Assembly (NCBI GenBank): GCA_900541475.1
Contig: UQJV01000029.1
Span: 1 to 25,855, forward strand
DNA length: 25,855 bases
Origin: an uncultured Collinsella sp.
GTDB taxonomy: Bacteria; Actinomycetota; Coriobacteriia; Coriobacteriales; Coriobacteriaceae
Reading direction: 5' to 3'
Notes under the pieces: model-generated
The model's database searches: none
Told to the model about the DNA's origin: nothing
The model's input: the letters and a program-made list of their open reading frames with translations, nothing else
Shown: one piece after another, positions 15,391 through 21,195 of the stretch
Numbering within the stretch: position 1 is the first letter of the stretch
Layout of the letters: every line of letters begins with the position of its first letter
Position numbers and translations under genes: made by a program

Positions 15391-15437
15391 AAAAGTAAGA
15401 CGGACTTTGAATAGTTGCCTCTCAAAGTCCGTCTTAC
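15391..15437 (-). terminator. Terminator-like hairpin between the UreE-like and HAD genes
   Basis: A perfect 16-bp stem (15395-15410 with 15422-15437, 11-nt loop) followed on the - strand by CTTTTG. It begins 12 bases after the UreE-like stop. The T run is short, so some read-through into the HAD gene is possible. Confidence 0.65.
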
Positions 15438-15448
15438 GCATACGCACG

Positions 15449-16027
15449 TTAGCCGCGCGCCTTCTTTACAATCGTAAAGTCTGGAGCCATACTCACAACA
15501 ACATCCGCCGCGCTCGATGCAAAGCGTCGGCTGGCATCGAGCTCGCGTGTGACCACCGAGAGCCGAACACCCTCGACACCCCGGAGCATGCGGCCCAAAA
15601 CAGGCTGCACCGGCGTATACATGCGCACGGTATGTTCGTCCGAGTCGCCCCGGAAGAGCGGCGCATGCATGTTGCCGATCTCCCAGCACGCATGCGCGAG
15701 CGCAATCGGATCCATGCGGTCGACTTCGACCAAATAAGCCTCGGCGCTGCGCAGGCGCACGACGACCGCCACAGGCACCACGCCCGAACGGTCAATGGCG
15801 AGCACGTCGCCATCGGCAAGACGACCGCCGTCGGCAGCATCCAGCCGAACATCGACCGTGCGCCCCAGCTCCGTCGCGCCCACAAACGCACATACATCGG
15901 CCTGGTCCCAATCGAGCAGTAGCTCATCGACCTCAAAGACACCGCCCAGCTCCCGGCGAAGCAGGAGTTCATAGGACGGATCGTTGAGATTTCCCAAGCA
16001 TGTCGTCGAAACCAAGCGTTCAGGCAT
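15449..16027 (-). CDS. UreE-like (urease accessory, nickel chaperone type) protein
   Basis: 192 residues. The central segment LAHACWEIGNMHAPLF followed by a VQPVLGRMLRGVEGVRLSVV stretch matches the metal-binding C-terminal domain of UreE, where the GNRH histidine binds nickel; here Arg is Met (GNMH, His121). The N-terminal part is a beta-rich domain with DRSGVVPVAVVVRL. A His-rich nickel tail is absent. The start codon lies 3 bases after the slyD stop, so the two genes form one translational unit. No urease gene is in the window, so the chaperone may serve another nickel enzyme or be repurposed. Assignment is by pattern and moderately certain. Confidence 0.6.
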   Translation of the reverse strand: MPERLVSTTCLGNLNDPSYELLLRRELGGVFEVDELLLDWDQADVCAFVGATELGRTVDVRLDAADGGRLADGDVLAIDRSGVVPVAVVVRLRSAEAYLVEVDRMDPIALAHACWEIGNMHAPLFRGDSDEHTVRMYTPVQPVLGRMLRGVEGVRLSVVTRELDASRRFASSAADVVVSMAPDFTIVKKARG

Positions 16028-16030
16028 ACT

Positions 16031-16459
16031 CTAGCCCTCGACCTCGACGAGCTCGATATCAAAGTTGAGGTCCTTGCCGGCCAGCTCGTGGTTGGCGTCG
16101 AGCGTCACAGCCTCGGGCGTCACGTCAATGACGACGGCGGGGACGGGCATACCGCTCGGCGTGGACAGGAAGAGCTTCATGCCCTTCTCGATCTGCTCGA
16201 TGTTGGGAACCTGCTCGGCCGGGAAGGTCAGAACCATCTCGGGATTGTGCTCGCCGTAGGCATCGGCAGCAGGAATGTGCACGGTCTTCTTCTCGCCCAC
16301 CTGCATGTCGACAACAGCGGCGTCGAAGCCCTTGATCATCTGACCGGCACCGCAGGTGAACTCCAGCGGCTCGCCGCGATCGTAGGAGCTATCGAACTGC
16401 GTGCCGTCGTCGAGCGTGCCGCGATAATGGGTCTTGACCTTCTTGCCCTGGTTGGACAT
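16031..16459 (-). CDS. slyD: SlyD-type FKBP peptidyl-prolyl isomerase
   Basis: 142 residues from the ATG at 16459 with GGAGG 5 bases upstream. The FKBP halves (VKTHYRGTLDDGTQFDSSYDRGEPLEFTCG and the LAGKDLNFDIELVEVE end) flank an inserted insert-in-flap chaperone domain (EMVLTFPAEQVPNIEQIEKGMKLFL), the hallmark of SlyD. It catalyses cis-trans prolyl isomerisation and assists folding. The His/Cys-rich nickel-binding tail of E. coli SlyD is missing, as in many Gram-positive versions. It is followed immediately by a UreE-like gene, which hints at a metallocentre-assembly job. Confidence 0.9.
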   Translation of the reverse strand: MSNQGKKVKTHYRGTLDDGTQFDSSYDRGEPLEFTCGAGQMIKGFDAAVVDMQVGEKKTVHIPAADAYGEHNPEMVLTFPAEQVPNIEQIEKGMKLFLSTPSGMPVPAVVIDVTPEAVTLDANHELAGKDLNFDIELVEVEG

Positions 16460-16579
16460 GGTAACCTCCGTGATAAGGGCGGCGCACAACGCAGGCCGCC
16501 GTGAACATATGGCGCTAACTATACCCTAGTCATACAATTCAATGACAGTTTGCAAAGAAACGCTGCAACCGGAGGAACC

Positions 16580-17593
16580 ATGGCATATCCCGTATTTGAC
16601 CTACACTGCGACACCGCCGACCGCATCGGCTGGGCCACGCTCGATCTCGACCTGCGCTTTACCGCCGGCACCGACGGTTATTTCCCCGGCGACGAAACGC
16701 ATCCGCAAGATTTCGACCTCATCGAGGGCAACGCCTGCGCCATCTCGCTCGCAAAGATCGGCAACACGCCGTGGGCACAGTGCTTCGCCACGTTTGTCCC
16801 CGACGAGATTCCCACCGCCCACGCCGCGCGCTTCCAGGCGCAAATCATGGCGCATATGAGCGGCCAGGCAATGCTCAACCACGACCGCATGGTCAACGTA
16901 CGCAGCGCCGCAGACATTCGCCCTGCGCTCAAAGACGGCAAGGTCGCTTGCATCCACACCATCGAAAACGCCACGTTCTTTGCCGAGGACCCCGCGCTGA
17001 TCGAGGTGCTCAAGAGCCTGGGCGTGCTTATGTCGTCACTCAGCTGGAACGCGCAGGGACCGCTCGCGAGCGGCCACGACACCCACGCCGGCCTCACCGC
17101 CGCCGGTATCGAGGCGCTTACGCAGATGGAGCACGCCGGCATGGTGCTCGACGTTTCCCACCTCAACGATGAGTGCTTTGACGAGGTTGTCGCCCACGCC
17201 ACGCGCCCCTTCGTTGCCAGCCACTCCAACTCCCGCGCGGTTTGCGGCGTCAAGCGCAACCTCACCGACGACCAGTTCCGCACCATTCGCGACATGGGCG
17301 GTATCGTCGGCCTCAACTACTGCAGCGAGTTCCTTTCCAACGACGCAACCGACAAGACCGCCGCAGACGTCACCTTCGACCAGCTGGCGGCACATATCGA
17401 GCACTGGCTCGACCTGGGCGGCGAGGACGTCATCGCGCTCGGCGGCGACTGGGACGGCGCCACTGTGCCCGCTTTCCTCTCCGATGCCAGCATGATGCCC
17501 GAGTTCCAGAACATGCTCTCCAAGCACTTTGGCAAGACCGTGATGCAAAAACTCTGCAGCGACAACGCGCTTGCCTTCTTTGAGCGTTATTAA
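16580..17593 (+). CDS. Membrane dipeptidase (peptidase M19)
   Basis: 337 residues. M19 TIM-barrel zinc peptidase that cleaves dipeptides, often with little side-chain preference and including D-residues at the second position. Metal site: His9 and Asp11 (DLHCDT), the bridging Glu in IHTIENA, and His in DVSHL and ASHSNSRAV. The VKRNLTDDQ and LGGDWDG blocks are also typical. There is no signal peptide, so it acts in the cytoplasm, as in other bacteria. The ATG at 16580 has GGAGG 5 bases upstream. A role in peptide scavenging or peptidoglycan-peptide turnover is inference. Confidence 0.94.
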   Translation: MAYPVFDLHCDTADRIGWATLDLDLRFTAGTDGYFPGDETHPQDFDLIEGNACAISLAKIGNTPWAQCFATFVPDEIPTAHAARFQAQIMAHMSGQAMLNHDRMVNVRSAADIRPALKDGKVACIHTIENATFFAEDPALIEVLKSLGVLMSSLSWNAQGPLASGHDTHAGLTAAGIEALTQMEHAGMVLDVSHLNDECFDEVVAHATRPFVASHSNSRAVCGVKRNLTDDQFRTIRDMGGIVGLNYCSEFLSNDATDKTAADVTFDQLAAHIEHWLDLGGEDVIALGGDWDGATVPAFLSDASMMPEFQNMLSKHFGKTVMQKLCSDNALAFFERY

Positions 17594-17610
17594 TTTCACA
17601 TCCCTTGAGC

Positions 17611-17644
17611 GGGCCGGCATGTCGAACGGTCGGTATGCCGGCCC
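17611..17644. other. Stem-loop before the DUF45 gene
   Basis: A perfect 10-bp stem GGGCCGGCAT / ATGCCGGCCC with a 14-nt loop, 15 bases past the dipeptidase stop and 23 bases before the DUF45 start. No T run follows, so it may be a Rho-dependent or processing stem rather than an intrinsic terminator. Confidence 0.6.
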
Positions 17645-17667
17645 GTCCCCAATCTGAAGGACCGCTT

Positions 17668-18444
17668 TTGAAGCAGCAATTTACGGTTTCCGCACCCCGA
17701 CCGGATGGGACGCCCATCCCCGTCGTCGTTACCAAAAAGCGCGTCAAGAACTTCAACCTACGCGTCACATCGAGCGGCGAGGTCCACGCCAGCGCACCGC
17801 TCGGCGCCAGCCGCGAGCGTATCGAAACATTTGTGAAGCGCAACAGCGCCTGGATTATCAGCCGACTTGCCCAGCGCGAGCAACGTCAGGCGACGGTGCG
17901 AGAGCCGCCCAGCCCCCACTCGATCATTGCGCTTTGGGGCAAGCCCATTACGGTACAGGACGCACTCGACCACAACTTTGCATCACCCGCACCGCGACCC
18001 AAACAGGCCACCTTCGCAAGTTTTATGGGTACCGACGAGCCAGACGAACGTCCACAGGCCAAGTGGCATGCGACCCTCGACGGCTTAACGCCCAGTGAGA
18101 TCCAAGCCCATATCGACCAGCTCTATACGTCCGAGGTCACATCGGCGCTGCACGATATTGTGCACGCATACGAAATCGCAATGGGTGTCGCCGTTTCCCG
18201 CGTTTCCGTACGCAGCATGAAAACGCGCTGGGGCTCGTGCACACCCAAAACCGGCGCCATTCGCATCGCACGAGAACTTGCCACCTACCCCGTCGAATGT
18301 CTCGACATGGTTGTCGCCCACGAGCTCGTCCACTTGCTCGAGCCAAGCCACAACCAACGGTTCCACGCCCTGCTCGACACGTACTGCCCCAACAATAGAG
18401 CTCTGTCGCAGCGACTCAAAAAACCGCCCGCCAACGAGCTCTAG
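17668..18444 (+). CDS. YgjP-like DUF45 (SprT-fold) metallopeptidase
   Basis: 258 residues from a TTG at 17668, chosen for AAGGA 7 bases upstream; the family often begins this close to the first strand. C-terminal half: VRSMKTRWGSCTPKTGAIRIARELATYPVE, then VVAHELVHLLEPSHNQRF with zinc ligands His218, His222 and His228 and catalytic Glu219. This is the DUF45/M48-like arrangement. The N-terminal part (VKNFNLRVTSSGEVHASAPLGAS) is the family's beta domain. A variable insert at about 75-135 separates the halves. Physiological substrates are unknown. It converges on folB with no visible terminator in the 6-bp gap. Confidence 0.9.
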   Translation: MKQQFTVSAPRPDGTPIPVVVTKKRVKNFNLRVTSSGEVHASAPLGASRERIETFVKRNSAWIISRLAQREQRQATVREPPSPHSIIALWGKPITVQDALDHNFASPAPRPKQATFASFMGTDEPDERPQAKWHATLDGLTPSEIQAHIDQLYTSEVTSALHDIVHAYEIAMGVAVSRVSVRSMKTRWGSCTPKTGAIRIARELATYPVECLDMVVAHELVHLLEPSHNQRFHALLDTYCPNNRALSQRLKKPPANEL

Positions 18445-18450
18445 CGTCGG

Positions 18451-18936
18451 CTAGCGCACGCGCTCGATCTCGACGCCACAGCTTGCCAGGGGAAGACCGA
18501 CGGGCGCCCAAGGCTTATCGAGCTTAACACGCACGCCAAGCAGCAAGGGGTAACGACGTAGCAGCATCTGGGCCACACCCTCGGCTGCAGCCTCGATGAG
18601 CTTAAACGTATGCTCGCGCAAATAGCCATCGACATCGTGGCACACCGAGCCGTAATCAATCGAGGCATCCAAGTTGTCGTGCTCCCCCGCCGCGCGCAGG
18701 TCGGCATAGAGCACCAAGGACACGACAAACTTCTGCCCCAGGGCGTTCTCCTCGGGATACACGCCGTGGTTGGCAAAGACCTCGAGACCGTCGATAGTAA
18801 TGCGGTCGGCATGGCGCAGGTCGTCATAGCTCACGTGGGGCACCGCCGTAGCAGCAGAAATCTCGCCCCTGCCACGACGGGCAAGCTCGGCACCCTCGGT
18901 CTTGGTTGCATTCTCGGGCAGCTTTTTGTTAGTCAT
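18451..18936 (-). CDS. folB: Dihydroneopterin aldolase
   Basis: 161 residues; the catalytic core starts near residue 44 (DRITIDGLEVFANHGVYPEENALGQ), with the active-site Glu in the YPEEN loop region, Tyr in IDYGSV, and the Lys in VKLDKPWAP near the end. FolB splits 7,8-dihydroneopterin to 6-hydroxymethyl-dihydropterin and glycolaldehyde in folate synthesis. The first 43 residues are charged, poorly ordered and extra to the family. The ATG at 18936 has AAGGAG 9 bases upstream, so the extension is probably real. It is the third gene after folE and an HD hydrolase; folP and folK are not in the window. Confidence 0.92.
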   Translation of the reverse strand: MTNKKLPENATKTEGAELARRGRGEISAATAVPHVSYDDLRHADRITIDGLEVFANHGVYPEENALGQKFVVSLVLYADLRAAGEHDNLDASIDYGSVCHDVDGYLREHTFKLIEAAAEGVAQMLLRRYPLLLGVRVKLDKPWAPVGLPLASCGVEIERVR

Positions 18937-18979
18937 CGCGATCGTCTCCTTCGTTCAGAGCCCCGACCGCGCATACCGA

Positions 18980-19561
18980 CTACACGCGAATCGACAGGTT
19001 CTTTTTATCATCGCTCCAGTTGCAGGCATTGCGCGCAGGGCATGCAAAGCAGGCGCGCGACGCTTTGTCGGCTGCATAAAGCAGACGCTCAAGCGGCTGG
19101 CTGTTCACACGCAGCTTTCGATGGCCCAGGATGGCCGTCTTAATGGCTGCGGCATCTGCCGGCTCAAACGCCACGCCTTCGGGCATGCCGCCGAGAATCG
19201 CATCAGCGACGCGTTCGCTTGCAACATCATGGGATATACCCGATTCATACTGTTCATCTTTGCCGATATCGTGAAGAAGTGCCGTGGCATAGATGACCTC
19301 GCGGTCAAATTTGAGCTCTTCCTCGAGATTCTTGATCCACATAATACGGGCGACATCCAGCAGATGGTCGATACCGTGGCGGCAAAAGATGCGCCCCGAT
19401 TCCAACTGCGCAATGTTTCCCAGATGCCGCCGGAACAGTCCGTTGGCACAGATGTAATCAATGCGAGGCATGGCACCAAAGGGAGTCAGGCCCGAAGCCA
19501 TAAAGCCGCGACGCGACGTTCCCTCATCGGTCTTCGATGCAAAGTCGTTGACGACTCTCAT
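18980..19561 (-). CDS. HD-domain phosphohydrolase between folE and folB
   Basis: 193 residues. HD metal ligands: His62 (CRHGIDH), His97-Asp98 (LLHDIGK), His111 (ISHDVA) and Asp165 (YAADKA). The C-terminus carries a compact Cys set, Cys171/174/180 (CFACPARNAC), possibly a metal or cluster site. The start is 2 bases past the folE stop, so translation is coupled. Cyclohydrolase I makes a triphosphate that must be dephosphorylated before FolB can act, and the position between the two makes this protein a candidate for that step; this is inference, and a general nucleotidase role is equally possible. Confidence 0.88.
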   Translation of the reverse strand: MRVVNDFASKTDEGTSRRGFMASGLTPFGAMPRIDYICANGLFRRHLGNIAQLESGRIFCRHGIDHLLDVARIMWIKNLEEELKFDREVIYATALLHDIGKDEQYESGISHDVASERVADAILGGMPEGVAFEPADAAAIKTAILGHRKLRVNSQPLERLLYAADKASRACFACPARNACNWSDDKKNLSIRV

Positions 19562-19563
19562 GG

Positions 19564-20121
19564 TTAGCGGCCCAGCATCCTAAGGAATCGCTCCTCGAGC
19601 GACGGATCGGTCTCAAAGACACCGCGACGAGCAAGCGTCACGGTCTTGGTACCGGGCTTTTGCACGCCGCGCATGGTCATGCACATATGCTCGGCTTCCA
19701 TCAGCACGATTGCCCCTTGGGGGGCAAGATATTCCATGAGGGCATCAGCAACCTGTGCACACAGCTGCTCCTGCAGCTGCAGACGACGGGCATAGACCTC
19801 AACCGTGCGAGCGAGCTTAGAGAGCCCGGCAACGCGACCGTTAGGGATATAGCCGATCGCAGCCTTGCCATAAAACGGCAGCAGATGGTGCTCGCACAGC
19901 GAGTAAAACGTGATGTCGCGCTCGATAACTAAATCGTTCGAAGCGACGGCAAAAGTTTTGGACAGGTGCTCCTCAGCGCTCTGGTCCATGCCGCCGGCAA
20001 TCTCGCCATACATACGGGCGACGCGTGCCGGCGTCTCCAGCAGGCCCTCACGAGTTGGGTCCTCGCCTATGCCCTCAAGCAACAGCTTTATGGCGGTCTC
20101 AACTTTTTCCTGATCGACCAT
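19564..20121 (-). CDS. folE: GTP cyclohydrolase I
   Basis: 185 residues. Converts GTP to 7,8-dihydroneopterin triphosphate, the first step of folate synthesis. Zinc ligands Cys76 and His79 (SLCEHHLLPF) and Cys147 (EHMCMTMRGVQKPG) are intact, and the substrate loop GRVAGLSKLAR is present, so this is the zinc-dependent FolE1 type. Normal length. It is the first gene of the folE-HD-folB operon. A CATAGT/TACCAT region about 20150-20165 on the - strand could be the -10 site, after the nrdG stop. Confidence 0.96.
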   Translation of the reverse strand: MVDQEKVETAIKLLLEGIGEDPTREGLLETPARVARMYGEIAGGMDQSAEEHLSKTFAVASNDLVIERDITFYSLCEHHLLPFYGKAAIGYIPNGRVAGLSKLARTVEVYARRLQLQEQLCAQVADALMEYLAPQGAIVLMEAEHMCMTMRGVQKPGTKTVTLARRGVFETDPSLEERFLRMLGR

Positions 20122-20187
20122 CTAGGCCTCACTCTTCCGATTTTGCGTTCGCACTATGGTACCACGCCCTCCGGCATCGGCCACAAG

Positions 20188-20769
20188 CTACATAGTATGG
20201 GTCGAATAGACCGGATCGTCTCGCCAAAGCTCCACAGCATCGCAAAGCGAAACGCCCTCGCGCGCGGCACGAGCGCGCGTGGCGTTCATGTCGATCACCC
20301 GCTGATTACTCGAACCCCTAAAACGCAAGGAGATATCGTACAGGTCTTGAACGAACGGGCCGTCCACCAACATATCGAGGCAGGCAAGGATACGGTCCGT
20401 CACCTCGGTATGGTGACGGCCGCCCGGCATAAGCTCCTCGAGCACGTCACCGGTAAAGCACCAAATGGTCTTCCCCGACTCCACAGGATAGGCCACACGC
20501 ACGCGTTCGATAAAGTCAACGAGACCCGCCTGATTCTCGGGCTCCATAGGCTCGCCGCCCAGAATCGTCAGGCCATCAATAAAGGGATGGTCGAGACTCT
20601 CGATAATCTTGTCCTCGACGGCACGGTCGAACGGTTCACCCGCGGCAAAGTCCCACGCGACGGAGTTAAAGCAATTCTTGCACCCACGACGGCACCCGCT
20701 CACAAACAGAGAAGTACGAACACCTTCCCCATCAGCAATGTCGAAATACTTAATGTTCGCGTAGTTCAT
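20188..20769 (-). CDS. nrdG: Anaerobic ribonucleotide reductase activating enzyme (radical SAM)
   Basis: 193 residues from the ATG at 20769 (GGGAGAG upstream); the longer frame to 20925 would translate a palindromic element. The radical-SAM cluster motif CxxxCxxC is Cys26/30/33 (GCRRGCKNCFN), followed by ILGGEPMEPEN, the SAM-binding GGE motif. With SAM and reduced flavodoxin or ferredoxin it makes the glycyl radical on NrdD. It lies 426 bases downstream of nrdD, a gap filled by two palindromic elements. The end is extended by about 30 residues relative to the E. coli enzyme, with an Arg/Ala-rich helix (NATRARAAREG). Confidence 0.93.
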   Translation of the reverse strand: MNYANIKYFDIADGEGVRTSLFVSGCRRGCKNCFNSVAWDFAAGEPFDRAVEDKIIESLDHPFIDGLTILGGEPMEPENQAGLVDFIERVRVAYPVESGKTIWCFTGDVLEELMPGGRHHTEVTDRILACLDMLVDGPFVQDLYDISLRFRGSSNQRVIDMNATRARAAREGVSLCDAVELWRDDPVYSTHTM

Positions 20770-20770
20770 A

Positions 20771-20884
20771 GGTAACTCTCCCGGGAGGCCGGGACATATC
20801 ATCCCGTCCTCAAACATTCTCGGCCTGCGGCCTGCGAAACTGCGGGCGGGACGATATGCCCCGGCCTCATGCAAAGGGTAACTC
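20771..20884. repeat. Palindromic element 1 in the nrdD-nrdG gap, flanked by an 8-bp direct repeat
   Basis: Arms 20785-20809 and 20844-20868 (25 nt each) are complementary at 22 positions, with a 34-nt loop that contains a tandem GGCCTGC repeat. The direct repeat GGTAACTC brackets it at 20771-20778 and 20877-20884, like a target-site duplication. Its left end overlaps the nrdG ribosome-binding region. No ORF of its own. A small non-autonomous mobile or REP-type repeat is my best guess. Confidence 0.7.
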
Positions 20885-20885
20885 A

Positions 20886-21011
20886 ATGAACGAAGCGAAC
20901 ATCGAGCATAGGGTTCGAGGTCCAATAAATACTTTGTTGCAGCTCAACCGACTCCGCAAGCAAACCGTTGTTGCAAGTCAACTCATTTCCGCTAAGAACT
21001 TCGAGGGGTGA
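20886..21011 (+). CDS. Possible 41-residue small ORF between the palindromic elements
   Basis: ATG at 20886 preceded by AAAGGG at about 7 bases, TGA at 21009. The product starts MNEANIEHRVRGPINTLLQL and is basic, with a helix-prone middle. It is antisense to the nrdDG transcript. The first 24 bases match the nrdG start at 19 positions, so M-N-x-A-N-I is shared with NrdG, in inverted orientation. The opposite strand also has a 48-codon frame here, but without a ribosome-binding site. The segment is less GC-rich than its surroundings. It could be a remnant. Confidence 0.3.
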   Translation: MNEANIEHRVRGPINTLLQLNRLRKQTVVASQLISAKNFEG

Positions 21012-21046
21012 GCAGGCCGCATACTGCATCTCAGCTACGTCAACTT

Positions 21047-21184
21047 GGCCGCCCCGTAGCGAGGCCCCGGACTTTTGCTCGATATGAGTTCCGCACGAAC
21101 AGGAGGCGCCAGTGGCGCCTCCGTCGTGAGCCAGGACTGTCCGAAATAGCGAGTAAAGGTCCGGGGCCTCGCTACGGGGCGGCC
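21047..21184. repeat. Palindromic element 2 in the nrdD-nrdG gap
   Basis: A perfect 26-bp inverted repeat (21047-21072 and 21159-21184). The next 9 positions inward (21073-21081 with 21150-21158) also pair if two G-T positions are allowed on the + strand, giving a 35-bp arm. The interior holds a separate perfect hairpin GGAGGCGCC-AGT-GGCGCCTCC (21102-21122), extended by CACGA/TCGTG (21094-21128). The element starts 12 bases after the nrdD stop on the - strand. It could act as terminator or mRNA stabiliser for nrdD, but its nested design and size look like a dispersed repeat. Confidence 0.8.
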
Positions 21185-21195
21185 TGGGATGGTTA

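Noticed and set aside
20883..21029. 48-codon - strand frame in the nrdD-nrdG gap
   Set aside because: Its ATG lacks a ribosome-binding site, and it shares codon boundaries with the + strand frame that has one. Kept only as an alternative.
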